A stretch of 64,000 nt of DNA from Pseudomonas koreensis (GTDB taxonomy: Bacteria; Pseudomonadota; Gammaproteobacteria; Pseudomonadales; Pseudomonadaceae), in the NCBI RefSeq assembly GCF_012986595.1, contig NZ_JAAQYM010000002.1:434001-498000 (forward strand). The letters run 5' to 3'. Positions 39,956 through 49,414 of the stretch are shown one piece after another. Position 1 is the stretch's first letter, and every line of letters starts with the position of its first letter. The notes below the pieces were generated by a model. That model worked only from the letters and a program-made list of their open reading frames with translations. It ran no database searches and was not told where the DNA came from. The translations under genes and the position numbers were made by a program.

Positions 39956-41644
39956 CTACGCGATGTCCCGCAACTCGCGCCGCAGAATCTTCCCGACCGG
40001 CGTCATCGGCAACGACTCGCGCAGCACAATGTGCTTCGGCACTTTATAGGCGGTGAAATTCTCTTTGCAGTACGCCTTGAGCTCTTCAAGGCTGACCCCG
40101 GTTTCCCGCGCCACGACGAACAGCTTCACCGCCTCGCCCGAGCGCTCGTCCGGCACGCCGATCACCGCGCAGTTGGCGACTTTCGGGTGGGCCATGACCA
40201 CGTCCTCGATCTCGTTGGGGTACACGTTGAAACCGGAGACGATGATCATGTCCTTCTTGCGATCGACGATGCGCACGAAACCGTCCGGGTCGATCACGGC
40301 GATGTCACCGGACTTGAACCAGCCCTCGGCATCCAGCACTTCGGCGGTGGCTTCGGGCTTTTGCCAGTAGCCTTTCATGATCTGCGGGCCTTTGATGCAC
40401 AGTTCACCGCGCTCGCCCATCGGCTGCTCGACGCCCTCGTCATCGATGACTTTGAGCAGCGTACCCGGCACCGGCAGGCCGACCGTGCCCAGGCGCGACT
40501 GGTCGCCATACGGGTTGGTGCAAGCCACTGGAGAGGTTTCGGTCAGGCCATAACCTTCGGTGATGCGGCAACCGGTGAGCTGCTCCCAGCGCTCGGCGGT
40601 GGCCTTGACCAACGCAGTACCACCGGAGTTGGTCAGCTTGAGGCTGGAGAAATCCAGGGTCTTTAAGTCCGGGTGATCCATCAGTGCGACGAACAGGGTG
40701 TTGAGCCCGAGCAGCGCCGAGAAGCGCCAGTTCTTCAGTTCCTTGATGAAGCCTGCGATGTCCCGCGGGTTGGTGATCAGCACGTTGTGGTTGCCTGAGA
40801 CCATCATGCACATGCAGTTCGCGGTGAAGGCATAGATGTGGTACAGCGGCAGCGGCGCCACCATCACTTCCTGCCCTTCGCGCAACAGTGGCTGACCGTC
40901 AGGCCCCAACTGCGCGAGACACGCGCGCACCTGCTGCATGTTCGCCACGAGGTTGCCGTGGGTCAGCATCGCGCCCTTGGCCAACCCTGTGGTGCCGCCG
41001 GTGTATTGCAACACGGCGATGTCGTCGAGGCCGACCTTCAGCGGCTTGATGCCCAGGCCGCGGCCCATGCGCAGCGCAGTCTTGAACGAGATCGCCTGGG
41101 GCAGCGAGTACGCCGGGACCATTTTCTTCACTTTGCTGACCACAGTGTTGACCAGCCAGCCCTTGGCGGTGGGCATCAGGTCGCCCATCTTCGCTTCGAT
41201 CACGTATTGCAGGTCCGTGTCGGGCAGCACTTCCTGGACCTTCTGCCCGAACATGTTCAGGTACACCAGCGCCCGGGCACCGGAATCCTTGAACTGGTGG
41301 CGCATCTCGCGCGCGGTGTACAGCGGGTTGGTGTTGACCACGATCAGCCCGGCGCGCAAGGCGCCGAACACGGCAATCGGATATTGCAGGACATTGGGCA
41401 TCTGCACCGCGATGCGATCCCCCGGCACCAGATCGGTGTGGGCTTGCAGGTAACCGGCGAACGCCGCGCTGTAGCGCTCCAGTTCGGCGTAGGTCAGGGT
41501 CACGCCCATGTTGCTGAACGCCGGACGGTCCGCGAACTTCTTGCAGGAACGCTCAAACACCTCGATCACCGACTTGAACTCGCCCATGTCGATGTCCAGC
41601 GGTACGCCGGCGGGGCGTTTGTCATTCCAGAAATCAGGTTGCAT
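39956..41644 (-). CDS. fadD2: Long-chain fatty acyl-CoA ligase FadD2
   Basis: 562 residues. ATP/AMP motif YTGGTTGLAKGAMLTHGN, GYGLTETSPVACTNP, and the FACS signature DGFVRIVDRKKDMIIVSGFNVYPNEIEDV; the C-terminal Lys lies in MTPVGKILRRELRDIA. It is a close paralogue of the FadD1 downstream (both start with a PxFW-x-D/N-K motif). It differs in the acyl-tunnel region, in line with different chain-length preference in P. aeruginosa. Start 41644 (MQPDFWND) is chosen by alignment with FadD1; the frame is open to 41737. The leader CAAGAACAATG resembles a CA motif. Confidence 0.95.
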   Translation of the reverse strand: MQPDFWNDKRPAGVPLDIDMGEFKSVIEVFERSCKKFADRPAFSNMGVTLTYAELERYSAAFAGYLQAHTDLVPGDRIAVQMPNVLQYPIAVFGALRAGLIVVNTNPLYTAREMRHQFKDSGARALVYLNMFGQKVQEVLPDTDLQYVIEAKMGDLMPTAKGWLVNTVVSKVKKMVPAYSLPQAISFKTALRMGRGLGIKPLKVGLDDIAVLQYTGGTTGLAKGAMLTHGNLVANMQQVRACLAQLGPDGQPLLREGQEVMVAPLPLYHIYAFTANCMCMMVSGNHNVLITNPRDIAGFIKELKNWRFSALLGLNTLFVALMDHPDLKTLDFSSLKLTNSGGTALVKATAERWEQLTGCRITEGYGLTETSPVACTNPYGDQSRLGTVGLPVPGTLLKVIDDEGVEQPMGERGELCIKGPQIMKGYWQKPEATAEVLDAEGWFKSGDIAVIDPDGFVRIVDRKKDMIIVSGFNVYPNEIEDVVMAHPKVANCAVIGVPDERSGEAVKLFVVARETGVSLEELKAYCKENFTAYKVPKHIVLRESLPMTPVGKILRRELRDIA

Positions 41645-41861
41645 TGTTCTTGTCCTCTTTACCTGAATCGATCCGGGAGCCGCTTTTCTGTCATTTCTGA
41701 ATAGCGGAGCTTCACGGACACTAGCAGCTATGCCCAATCAGGCAAATACACACAATGTTGTAATTGATTACATGAATCTTCCTGCCGTGGCGTGGGCGAA
41801 TAGGACGCGCTATACAATGCAACGATTCGGAGCAAATGCCGCTCAATGAAAAGGAACCGCC
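41645..41861. promoter_or_regulatory. Divergent promoter region of fadD2 and the hydrolase gene
   Basis: A 217-bp spacer with an AT-rich centre (41735-41780, including TTGTAATTGATTACATGAA). TGTAAT-tg-ATTACA at 41759-41772 is a perfect 6-bp dyad that could be an operator. No known binding site was recognised. Confidence 0.45.
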
Positions 41862-42806
41862 ATGATCCACCACACCTTCTGGCTGGACGCGAGTGACCGC
41901 AGCCGCCTGTTCGTCAACCAGTGGCTGCCCGTCGCGCCCTTGAAAGCGCTGATCCTGCTGGCCCACGGCATGGCCGAACACAGCGCGCGTTACGAGCGGC
42001 TGGCGCAAGCGTTGTGCGCACACGGTTATGGCGTGTACGCCCCGGACCTGCGCGGCCATGGCAAAACCGCCGAACACGGGACCCAGGGGCATTTCGCCGA
42101 TGACGATGGCTGGTGCAAGGTGGTGGGCGATCTGGCCAGCCTCAATCAACGCATCGGCCAGCAGCATCCCGGCGTGCCGATCATCCTGCTCGGGCACAGC
42201 ATGGGCAGCTACCTCGCCCAGAGCTACCTGCTGCATCACAGCGCCAGCCTGCACGGGGCGATTCTCAGCGGTTCGAATTTTCAGCCCGTGGCGCTTTACG
42301 GCGCGGCGCGGCAGATCGCCCGTTTCGAGAAACTGCGCCAGGGTGGCAAGGGCCGCAGTGCGTTGATCGAATGGCTGTCGTTCGGCTCGTTCAACAACAA
42401 ATTCAAACCGGTACGGACAGCGTTCGACTGGCTGAGCCGCGACCCGGTCGAGGTCGACCGGTACGCCAGCGACCCGCTCTGCGGCTTTCGCTGTACCAAT
42501 CAATTGTGGATCGATCTGCTCGGCGGCTTGCAGCAGATCAGTAAAGCGTCCAATCTCGCGCAGATCGACCCGGGCCTGCCGCTGCTGGTGATCGGCGGTG
42601 AATGTGATCCGGTGAGCGAAGGCAAGCGTCTGACAGATCTGGCCAATGCGTTGCGCGCGGCCGGCAGCCAGAACCTGCAACTGAAGATCTACCCGCAGGC
42701 GCGGCACGAATTGTTCAATGAAACCAATCGCGATGAAGTGATTGCCGATGTGCTGACCTGGATCGACCAGGCGCTGAGCCATCGTCGCCCTCATCGCAGC
42801 GAATAA
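41862..42806 (+). CDS. Alpha/beta hydrolase, monoacylglycerol lipase/lysophospholipase-like
   Basis: 314 residues. The serine-hydrolase-4 fold is clear: LILLAHGMAEHSARYERLAQALCAHGYGVYAPDLRGHGKT near residues 30-70, then the nucleophile elbow LGHSMGSYLAQ with Ser115. Acid and base are probably in VIGGECDPVSEG and YPQARHELFNE (His). The syntenic gene in P. aeruginosa (PA3301 as I recall) has the same position beside fadD2 and the hydratase. It may release fatty acids for FadD. AAGGAA lies upstream of ATG 41862. Confidence 0.88.
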   Translation: MIHHTFWLDASDRSRLFVNQWLPVAPLKALILLAHGMAEHSARYERLAQALCAHGYGVYAPDLRGHGKTAEHGTQGHFADDDGWCKVVGDLASLNQRIGQQHPGVPIILLGHSMGSYLAQSYLLHHSASLHGAILSGSNFQPVALYGAARQIARFEKLRQGGKGRSALIEWLSFGSFNNKFKPVRTAFDWLSRDPVEVDRYASDPLCGFRCTNQLWIDLLGGLQQISKASNLAQIDPGLPLLVIGGECDPVSEGKRLTDLANALRAAGSQNLQLKIYPQARHELFNETNRDEVIADVLTWIDQALSHRRPHRSE

Positions 42807-42849
42807 TGTTTTGTGGATTCACTTTAATCCGTCACAGGAATCAAGACCG

Positions 42850-43320
42850 ATGACCCAGGTTACCAACATCCCTTACGAAGCCCTCGAAGTCGGCCAGACC
42901 GCCAGCTACAGCAAAACTGTCGAAGAGCGCGACATTCAGCTGTTCGCCGCGATGTCGGGCGACCATAACCCGGTGCACCTGGACGCCGAGTTCGCGGCCG
43001 CCAGCATGTTCAAGGAACGCATCGCCCACGGCATGTTCAGCGGTGCCCTGATCAGCGCTGCGGTTGCCTGCGAGCTGCCTGGCCCGGGCACCATCTACAT
43101 CGGCCAGCAGATGAGCTTTCAGAAGCCGGTGAAGATTGGCGACACCTTGACCGTGCGCCTGGAAATTCTTGAGAAGTTGCCAAAGTTTCGCGTACGCATC
43201 GCCACTCGCGTGTTCAACCAGCGTGATGAATTGGTCGTGGATGGCGAGGCTGAGATTCTGGCACCGCGTAAACAGCAGACCGTGACCCTGCCGACACTGC
43301 CGGCGATCAGCATTGGCTGA
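42850..43320 (+). CDS. phaJ: (R)-specific enoyl-CoA hydratase, PhaJ/MaoC family
   Basis: A 156-residue hot-dog protein. The hydratase-2 motif is FAAMSGDHNPVHLDAEFAAASMFKERIAHGMFSGALISAAV: the catalytic Asp and His are in D-H-N-P-V-H near residues 38-43. The length and motif fit PhaJ1-type enzymes that supply (R)-3-hydroxyacyl-CoA from beta-oxidation to polyhydroxyalkanoate synthesis. It follows the hydrolase by 43 bp, so it is probably in the same operon. AGGAA precedes the start. Which PhaJ paralogue it is cannot be decided here. Confidence 0.85.
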   Translation: MTQVTNIPYEALEVGQTASYSKTVEERDIQLFAAMSGDHNPVHLDAEFAAASMFKERIAHGMFSGALISAAVACELPGPGTIYIGQQMSFQKPVKIGDTLTVRLEILEKLPKFRVRIATRVFNQRDELVVDGEAEILAPRKQQTVTLPTLPAISIG

Positions 43321-43351
43321 TTGTTTTGTAGTGTGTCAGTGAGAGCTTTCA

Positions 43352-43370
43352 CCTCTCCCTCCGGGAGAGG
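43352..43370. repeat. CCTCTCCC hairpin repeat
   Basis: CCTCTCCC-tcc-GGGAGAGG, followed by GCTTGGGTGAGGGG. This is a short palindrome of a common intergenic type. It lies 32 bp after the phaJ stop. Confidence 0.6.
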
Positions 43371-43404
43371 GCTTGGGTGAGGGGCTTCTGCTTTTTACAG
43401 ACAC

Positions 43405-43434
43405 AAAAAAACGCCAGACTAGCTGGCGTTTTTC
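43405..43434. terminator. Bidirectional terminator
   Basis: AAAAAAACGCCAG-actag-CTGGCGTTTTT serves phaJ (+) and the PA2169-type gene (-). Confidence 0.9.
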
Positions 43435-43449
43435 GTAACCGGCGAACGC

Positions 43450-43917
43450 TTACGAGTTTGCACGAGCCTGGTTACGCAGGGCTTTCACTTGGTCGTGATT
43501 GCGTTGTACGCCGTGGTATTGGCGTTCAACCAGATCACGAATACCCACCAGTTGGTGCTTGGCGATTTTCTCGAGAGCTTCTTTGTAGGCCTTCAGTGCG
43601 TGGTCTTCACCGCGCTCGGCTTCGTTCAGCACAGCCTCTTCGTCTTTGCCGGTGAACATGGCTTTGACGTCGACCCAGCGACGGTGCAGGTCACCGCTGA
43701 CGCTGGTCGAGGTTTCCGGATCACCGCCCAGTTTACGCACTTCAGCCTGCAGTTCAGCGGCGGCGGTCGCGCAATCGGCAGAACGGGTCACAAACAGGGT
43801 TTTGAGTTCTGGATGCTTGATGTCTTCAGCGCAAGTCTTGAACCCTTCCTGGCCGTCCTTGCAGGTTTCGATCAGGTCGTTGAGTACAGAGATGGCTTCT
43901 TTATTGATATCAGTCAT
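43450..43917 (-). CDS. PA2169-family four-helix-bundle protein (DUF2383)
   Basis: 155 residues, all helical: ISVLNDLIETCKDGQEGFKTCAEDIKHPELKTLFVTRSADCATAAAELQAEVRKLGGDPETSTSVSGDLHRRWVDVKAMFTGKDEEAVLNEAERGEDHALKAYKEAL is the family pattern, with conserved E-x-x-H-style residues (AERGEDHAL) that may bind metal. Related to ferritin-like bundles of unknown function and often stress-linked. It stands alone and starts with a 206-bp AT-rich upstream region. Confidence 0.88.
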   Translation of the reverse strand: MTDINKEAISVLNDLIETCKDGQEGFKTCAEDIKHPELKTLFVTRSADCATAAAELQAEVRKLGGDPETSTSVSGDLHRRWVDVKAMFTGKDEEAVLNEAERGEDHALKAYKEALEKIAKHQLVGIRDLVERQYHGVQRNHDQVKALRNQARANS

Positions 43918-44123
43918 TTTTCAATTCCTTGCGGTTGGTTGAAGATGCAAGGGTTATTGCAGTGTGCGTGCCAGCTTTTCAAAAAGATTATTTTCTTTAT
44001 TTTTCAATAACTTAAAAATAAATGAACCATCTGTATCACGGTTATTTGCATGATCTGTCATTTGGCCTGCATGCAGAATGCCTGTATTTTCCAGCGTGTT
44101 TTGAATCCAGATGATTGCCACTG

Positions 44124-44360
44124 ATGAATCCTGAAAAACTCGAACTGCTGATCACCCGTGAAATGCCCTTCGGCAAGTACAAGGGCCGGATCATTGCCGA
44201 TCTGCCGGGGCCATACCTGAACTGGTTCGCCCGCGAAGGTTTCCCTCACGGCGAACTCGGCGGACTGCTGGCGCTGATGCAGGAAATCGACCATAACGGC
44301 CTGTCGGACTTGCTCGAACCGCTACGCGCCAAACACGGCAAACCTGCCCCGCGCCACTGA
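44124..44360 (+). CDS. DUF3820 family protein
   Basis: 78 residues. The hallmark is MPFGKYKGRIIADLPGPYLNWFAREGFPHGELGGLLALMQEI. Proteins of this small family have been described in Pseudomonas as putative quorum-sensing-regulated virulence factors, and the fold resembles part of an exonuclease; the function is not settled. The start is ATG 44124 (MNPEKLELL); the frame is open for three more codons. Its stop lies 30 bp before the next gene, with which it may be co-transcribed. Confidence 0.85.
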   Translation: MNPEKLELLITREMPFGKYKGRIIADLPGPYLNWFAREGFPHGELGGLLALMQEIDHNGLSDLLEPLRAKHGKPAPRH

Positions 44361-44390
44361 AAGCGCCCTCCTCCCTGAGCCGAATCGACC

Positions 44391-45572
44391 ATGCCTGACA
44401 ACACCCGCCGTGCCCGTGACGAAGCGTTCTGGCAAACCTTCGCCGATCGCTACGAAGCCCAGACCGGCCCGCTGAACCTGGAGAACGGTTACTTCGGGCG
44501 CATGTCGCGCACGGTGATCGAGGACTACCAGCGCAACATCGAGCTGATCAACACCAGCAACTCGGTGTATGTGCGCCAGCGATTCGAACAGCACGACAGC
44601 CTGGAGATTCGTGCGCAACTGGCCGAGATGATCGGCGTGCGCGCACAGAGCGTGGCCTTCACCCGCAATGCCACGGATGCCCTGCAGTCGCTGATTCGCA
44701 ACTACAATCGCCTGCTGCCCAACGACCAGGTGCTGATCAGTGATCTGGAATACGACACGGTCAAAGGCGCCATGCGCTGGCTGTCGCGGCATCGCGGCGT
44801 GGACGTGATCGAGATCAACCACACTCATCCGGCGAGCTTCGACAGCCTGCTGGACACTTACCGCGAAACCTTCATCCGCTACCCGAAAATCAAGCTGATG
44901 GCCCTGACCCATGTCACCCACCGCAGCGGGCTGGTGATGCCGGTACAGGCGATTGCCGCGCTGGCGAAGCAACATGGTGTAGACATTATTCTCGACGGCG
45001 CCCACGCCCTCGGCCAGATCGAGTTCAACCTCGAAGCAATGGGCATCGCCTTCGCCGGCTTCAACCTGCACAAGTGGATCGGCGCGCCGCTGACCCTGGG
45101 CTTTCTGTACATCGCGCCGCAGCGTCTGGCCGACATCGATCCGGACATGGGCGAAATGCACTTCCCTGCCAACGATATCCGCGCACGCACGCCGTACAGC
45201 ACGCCGAACATTCCAGCCCTGATGTCCCTGCCGCTGGTGTTCGAGGAGCACCGCTCGCTCGGCGGCGCTGCGGCCAAAGGCGCACGGCTCAATTATTTGC
45301 GTAACCTGTGGGTCAGCGCGGTGCGGCACCTGCCGGGGATCGAAGTCATGACCCCGGACGATCCACGCCTGTATTGCGGCATCACCTCGATGCGCTTTAC
45401 CCGCCACGCCGATCAACAGGCGATGGTCGAGCGCCTGCTCAACGACTACAACCTGTTTACGGTGGTGCGCAACGGTGCGGCGAGCGGGCCGAGCATCCGT
45501 ATCACGCCGGGGCTGACCACCACCGCCGCCGACATGCAGACGCTGACCCGCGCGCTCAACGAGCTGCGCTGA
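44391..45572 (+). CDS. Class V aminotransferase / cysteine-desulfurase-like protein
   Basis: 393 residues, PLP-dependent. FTRNATDALQSLIRNY, SDLEYDTVKGAMRWL and LDGAHALGQIEFNL (the PLP-contacting Asp-x-x-H) precede the Schiff-base Lys in FNLHKWIGAPLTLGFLYIA near residue 226. THVTHRSGLVMPVQAIAAL matches the isopenicillin-N-epimerase-like branch rather than NifS/IscS, and no catalytic Cys loop is evident. The reaction is unknown. It is convergent with the dioxygenase-like gene, whose stop is 5 bp away. Confidence 0.85.
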   Translation: MPDNTRRARDEAFWQTFADRYEAQTGPLNLENGYFGRMSRTVIEDYQRNIELINTSNSVYVRQRFEQHDSLEIRAQLAEMIGVRAQSVAFTRNATDALQSLIRNYNRLLPNDQVLISDLEYDTVKGAMRWLSRHRGVDVIEINHTHPASFDSLLDTYRETFIRYPKIKLMALTHVTHRSGLVMPVQAIAALAKQHGVDIILDGAHALGQIEFNLEAMGIAFAGFNLHKWIGAPLTLGFLYIAPQRLADIDPDMGEMHFPANDIRARTPYSTPNIPALMSLPLVFEEHRSLGGAAAKGARLNYLRNLWVSAVRHLPGIEVMTPDDPRLYCGITSMRFTRHADQQAMVERLLNDYNLFTVVRNGAASGPSIRITPGLTTTAADMQTLTRALNELR

Positions 45573-45577
45573 TCCGT

Positions 45578-46303
45578 TCACACGGTGTATTTGTCGAAGT
45601 CCTCGGGCTTGATCTGCGATGAGGCCGCGAAGGTGTCGATGCCGATGGTCAGGTGGCCGAAATAACCGTCCTCGTGAGATTCACGGCCGATCGGCCACAC
45701 GGTCAGCGTCGAGCCATCGCCGCCCATGTTCGTGAAATAGCTGTCTTCGGCGTTGTTCAGTGGCGTCGAAGCCCGCCCGCGGTAGTCCCGGGCGCTGAGT
45801 ACCGAGCGCGAAACGACTTCAGGGAAATACAACTGGCCGACCCAGGCCACGTTGCGCTCCTCCAGATACTCACTGCCGGCAACGATGCGCACCGCGACAT
45901 GAATGTGCAGCGCTCGACCGGCGTAGAACCCCGGATAGATCGTGGTGAATCGTGCCCGCCCCTGCTGATCGCAGAACTGGCTGCCGCGCAGATAGGTGTC
46001 GTCGTCGGTGCGAGGGATCGAGCCGATGGCCTCGGCGTCGACTTCGAGATCCGGGTTGACCCGGCTCCAACCCGAATAGGCGCCCCGTGCGTTGCAGTGC
46101 CAGATATCCACCAGCGCCCCGTTCACCGGCTCGCCGGTCATGGCGTCGACGATGGTCAGGCGCAACAGCAAGGGCAGCCCTTCGGCACCTTCGCTGATGT
46201 TGCGCCTGAGCAGCTTGGGATTGCGAAAATACGGCCCGGCGATCTGCTCCGGGGCCAGTTGATACACCGGCTTGGGTGATGCGGCTGAAGTCTCTCGTTC
46301 CAT
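45578..46303 (-). CDS. Intradiol ring-cleavage dioxygenase-like protein
   Basis: 241 residues. The fold is that of catechol/protocatechuate dioxygenase-like proteins: GPYFRNP, LLLRLTIVDAMTGEPVNGALVDIWHCNARGAYSGW, and FTTIYPGFYAGRALHIHVAV, which contain two Tyr and two His in the Fe(III)-ligand arrangement (Tyr in GAYSGW and TTIYPG, His-x-His in ALHIHV). It lacks the helical linker domain of true catechol 1,2-dioxygenases and has no signal peptide, so the aromatic substrate is unclear. Its neighbours do not encode a ring-degradation pathway. Confidence 0.82.
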   Translation of the reverse strand: MERETSAASPKPVYQLAPEQIAGPYFRNPKLLRRNISEGAEGLPLLLRLTIVDAMTGEPVNGALVDIWHCNARGAYSGWSRVNPDLEVDAEAIGSIPRTDDDTYLRGSQFCDQQGRARFTTIYPGFYAGRALHIHVAVRIVAGSEYLEERNVAWVGQLYFPEVVSRSVLSARDYRGRASTPLNNAEDSYFTNMGGDGSTLTVWPIGRESHEDGYFGHLTIGIDTFAASSQIKPEDFDKYTV

Positions 46304-46403
46304 GACACGTTCTCTCTTCCATAAGATGAACGCAGATTAACGACGCGCGAGCGCTTCGGTGCGGTAACTATGTATCGCGCCATTTCCCACGGCTTTTTCC
46401 AGG

Positions 46404-46440
46404 CAAAAAAAAACGGTGCACCGACCAAGCGCACCGTAAA
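46404..46440 (-). terminator. Rho-independent terminator of the zwf-pgl-eda operon
   Basis: On the minus strand ACGGTGC ... GCACCGT followed by a run of nine Ts, 37 bp after the eda stop. Confidence 0.85.
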
Positions 46441-46476
46441 GCCGTAGAACACACAACGAAGTGTCAGGTAAAACGT

Positions 46477-47142
46477 TTAGTCCAACAGTGCCAGGGCCTC
46501 GGCGGTGCATTCCTGAATGCGCGCCCAGTCGCCGTTCTTGATCCATTCAGGATCGAGCATCCAGCTGCCGCCCACGCACATGACGTTTTTCAGCGCCATG
46601 TAGCTCTTGATGTTGGCCGGGCCGACGCCGCCGGTCGGGCAGAATTTCACTTCGCCGAACGGGCCGCCGAGGGCCTTGATCGCCGCCACGCCGCCGCTGA
46701 CTTCCGCCGGGAACAGCTTGAAGCGGCGATAACCCAGGCCATAGCCTTCCATGATCCCGGAGGCGTTGCTGATGCCCGGCAACAGCGGAATCGGGCTGTC
46801 GACACTGGCTTCGAGCAGGTCACGGGTGATGCCCGGGGTGACGATGAATTGCGAACCCGCCGCTTCGGCCGCCGCGAGCATGTTGCGATCGAGCACGGTG
46901 CCGGCACCGGTCACCAGTTCCGGACGCTGCTCGCGCAGGATCTGGATCGCCTTGAGACCGAACTGCGAACGCAGGGTCACTTCCAGCGCTGTCAGGCCAC
47001 CGGCAGCCAGAGCGTCGGCCAGCGGCAGCACGTCCTGTTCACGGGCGATGGTGATCACTGGCAGGATCCGCGCCTTGGCGCAGAGGCTGTCGATCAGGGC
47101 AACTTTGTCCGCCATGGAAACGGTCGGGGATGGGGTTGTCAT
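46477..47142 (-). CDS. eda: 2-Keto-3-deoxy-6-phosphogluconate aldolase
   Basis: Cleaves KDPG to pyruvate and glyceraldehyde-3-phosphate, the last Entner-Doudoroff step. 221 residues. ILPVITIAREQDVLPLADALAAGGLTALEVTLRS has the catalytic Glu; GAGTVLD, PGISNASGIMEG and the Schiff-base Lys in RRFKLFPAEVSGG follow, then KFCPTGGVGPANIKSYMAL for phosphate binding. AAGGA lies ahead of ATG 47142, which decides the start over 47169. It is the third gene of the zwf-pgl-eda unit, 17 bp after pgl. Confidence 0.97.
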   Translation of the reverse strand: MTTPSPTVSMADKVALIDSLCAKARILPVITIAREQDVLPLADALAAGGLTALEVTLRSQFGLKAIQILREQRPELVTGAGTVLDRNMLAAAEAAGSQFIVTPGITRDLLEASVDSPIPLLPGISNASGIMEGYGLGYRRFKLFPAEVSGGVAAIKALGGPFGEVKFCPTGGVGPANIKSYMALKNVMCVGGSWMLDPEWIKNGDWARIQECTAEALALLD

Positions 47143-47159
47143 AGCGGCTGTTCCTTGGC

Positions 47160-47873
47160 TCATGGGCACCAGTAAATCTCTAACGTAGGTTGCAGAAACG
47201 CGCGAACCGGCATGGCCGCGACGTCGTCGGATGCCAGTGCGGCATTCAGGGTGGTCAGTTTCGATTGACCGGAAATCGACAGAATCTTGTGCTTCGCCGA
47301 CGCCAGCAGCGCACGGCTCATGGTCAGGCGCTGACGCGGCACACTTGGCGCCAGCATCGGCCAGCAGCGACGGCTGCCGTCCGCCTGCAAGGCTTCAGTC
47401 AGGTTCGGGCTGTCGGGGAACAGCGAAGCGGTGTGACCGTCATCGCCCATGCCCAGCACCAGCACATCAATCGGCGGCAATTCGGCCAGCAAACGGTCGG
47501 CTTGCTCGGCAGCCTGCTCGACGTTGGCCGCCGCGCTATAGAGGCTGAGGAACTGCGCCTTGGCGGCCGGGCCCTTGAGCAGATGTTGCTTGAGCAGGCC
47601 GGCGTTGCTGTCGGCGTGTTCAACTGGTACCCAGCGTTCGTCGGCGAGGGTCACGACGACCTTCGACCAGTCCAGCGCCTGCTTGGCCAGATGCTGGAAA
47701 AACGCCACCGGGCTGCGACCACCGGACACCACCAGCACTGCGTTGCCGCGTGCCGCAATGGCATCGGTCAGTTGCTTGGCTACGTTCAGTGCCAGACCTT
47801 CGGCCAACAGCACCGGGCTCTTGAATTCGTGGGCATTCACGCCCGCAGGCAGTTGCACATCAGATATCGCCAT
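47160..47873 (-). CDS. pgl: 6-Phosphogluconolactonase
   Basis: 237 residues, SOL/DevB type. Hydrolyses 6-phosphogluconolactone to 6-phosphogluconate. Recognised by [50 protein letters not shown], and [22 protein letters not shown] (catalytic His in [11 protein letters not shown]). Its start overlaps the end of zwf by 14 bp, which implies coupled translation; GGAGG is upstream. Confidence 0.96.
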   Translation of the reverse strand: MAISDVQLPAGVNAHEFKSPVLLAEGLALNVAKQLTDAIAARGNAVLVVSGGRSPVAFFQHLAKQALDWSKVVVTLADERWVPVEHADSNAGLLKQHLLKGPAAKAQFLSLYSAAANVEQAAEQADRLLAELPPIDVLVLGMGDDGHTASLFPDSPNLTEALQADGSRRCWPMLAPSVPRQRLTMSRALLASAKHKILSISGQSKLTTLNAALASDDVAAMPVRAFLQPTLEIYWCP

Positions 47874-49326
47874 ACCACGACCTCCCGTCCCGCGTGATCA
47901 ATGCAATGGAGCTCATCGGCCCCCACGACCCGGCCGCATAAGGCTTGGGCGCGTCACCGGATTTTTTCCACCCGGCGATCAGCTGGTCACACCACTTCCA
48001 CGCGGCTTCGATTTCATCTTTACGGACAAACAGGTTCTGATTGCCGTTCATCACTTCCAGCAACAACCGCTCGTAGGCGTCGGGGATCCGCGCGCTGCGC
48101 CAGGTGTCGGAGAAATTCAGTTGCAGCGGACCGCTGCGCAATTGCATGCCTTTGTCCAGACCTTGTTCCTTGGTCATCACGCGCAAGGAAATGCCTTCGT
48201 CCGGTTGCAGGCGGATGATCAGTTTGTTGCTGATCTGCAGGCGTTGCTCCGGCGCAAAGATGTAGTGCGACGGTTCCTTGAAGTGGATGACGATCTGCGA
48301 CAGTTTCTGCGGCATGCGCTTGCCGGTCCGCAAGTAGAACGGCACACCAGCCCAGCGCCAGTTGCGGATATCGGCCCGCAGGGCGACGAAGGTTTCGGTG
48401 TCGCTCTGGGTGTTGGAATTCGGTTCTTCCAGGTAGCCCGGGACGGACTTGCCTTCGCTGTGGCCGGCGATGTACTGGCCGCGCACCACTTGCGTGGTCA
48501 GACCTTCCGGGCTGATCGGCGCCAGGGCCTTGAGCACTTTCACCTTTTCGTCACGGATGCTGTCGGCGGACAGGTCGGCCGGCGGGTCCATGGCGATCAG
48601 GCACAGCAGCTGCAGCAGGTGGTTCTGGATCATGTCACGCAGTTGGCCGGCCTTGTCGAAGTAGCCCCAACGGCCTTCGATGCCGACCTTCTCGGCCACG
48701 GTGATTTCCACGTGGGAGATGTAATTCTGGTTCCACTGGGTTTCGAACAGGCTGTTGGCGAAACGCAGGGCGATCAGGTTCTGGACAGTCTCTTTGCCCA
48801 GGTAGTGGTCGATGCGGTAGGTGCGGTTCTCCGGGAAGAACTGTGCCACGGCGTCGTTCACTTTGCGCGAGGATTCCAGATCGGAACCGATCGGCTTTTC
48901 CAGGACTACGCGGGTGTTTTCTGCCAGGCCGACTTTCGCCAGGTTTTCGCAGATCGCGCCGTACACCGCCGCCGGGGTGGCGAAGTAGGCAATCATGCGT
49001 TGCGCAGTGCCGGCAGCTTCGGCCAGCGCTACATAATCTTCAGCCTTGAGGAAGTCGACGTGCAGGTAGCTCAGGCGCGCGAGAAAGCGCTCGGCCACGG
49101 CTTCGTCCAGCTCTTTGCCGACGTAACGGCGCAATTCGGCGGCGATGAACGCCAGGTGCTGCTGCTCGGAGCCGGGTTCACGGGCCAGCGCGATGATGCG
49201 CGTGTCTTCGTGCAACAGGTCGGCGCCATCGAGGTGATACAGGGCAGGAAACAGCTTGCGCAGGGCCAGATCGCCGAGAGCGCCGAACAAGGCAAAGGTG
49301 CACGGTTCAACCGTAATCGAAGGCAT
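47860..49326 (-). CDS. zwf: Glucose-6-phosphate 1-dehydrogenase
   Basis: Oxidises glucose-6-phosphate to 6-phosphogluconolactone with NAD(P)+. 488 residues. [22 protein letters not shown] is the dinucleotide fold (G-A-L-G-D-L replaces the common G-A-S-G-D-L), and [15 protein letters not shown] is the G6PD active-site signature with the catalytic His-Tyr-Leu-Gly-Lys. [13 protein letters not shown] follows. First gene of zwf-pgl-eda, divergent from hexR; a HexR palindrome lies 62 bp upstream and an AAnAAnAA leader (AAAAGAACAA) next to the start. Confidence 0.97.
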   Translation of the reverse strand: MPSITVEPCTFALFGALGDLALRKLFPALYHLDGADLLHEDTRIIALAREPGSEQQHLAFIAAELRRYVGKELDEAVAERFLARLSYLHVDFLKAEDYVALAEAAGTAQRMIAYFATPAAVYGAICENLAKVGLAENTRVVLEKPIGSDLESSRKVNDAVAQFFPENRTYRIDHYLGKETVQNLIALRFANSLFETQWNQNYISHVEITVAEKVGIEGRWGYFDKAGQLRDMIQNHLLQLLCLIAMDPPADLSADSIRDEKVKVLKALAPISPEGLTTQVVRGQYIAGHSEGKSVPGYLEEPNSNTQSDTETFVALRADIRNWRWAGVPFYLRTGKRMPQKLSQIVIHFKEPSHYIFAPEQRLQISNKLIIRLQPDEGISLRVMTKEQGLDKGMQLRSGPLQLNFSDTWRSARIPDAYERLLLEVMNGNQNLFVRKDEIEAAWKWCDQLIAGWKKSGDAPKPYAAGSWGPMSSIALITRDGRSWYGDI

Positions 49327-49330
49327 GATG

Positions 49331-49342
49331 TTTGTTCTTTTA
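49331..49342 (-). promoter_or_regulatory. Possible Hfq/Crc (CA) motif at zwf
   Basis: Minus strand TAAAAGAACAAA, with AAAAGAACAA fitting AAnAAnAA, just before the zwf start (ATG 49326). Confidence 0.5.
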
Positions 49343-49387
49343 TCAAGTTAAGCTACAAATACCTTTTTTCAAGGCATCACTCAAGGG

Positions 49388-49414
49388 AAAATGTAGTAAT
49401 AACTACAACATTTT
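49388..49414. promoter_or_regulatory. HexR operator between zwf and hexR
   Basis: AAAATGTAGT and its inverse arms: TGTAGT-aata-ACTACA at 49392-49407 is a perfect dyad, extended on the outside by AAAATGT/ACATTTT. It matches the TTGTAGTT-like core known for HexR sites in Pseudomonas. HexR is released by KDPG. Confidence 0.75.
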
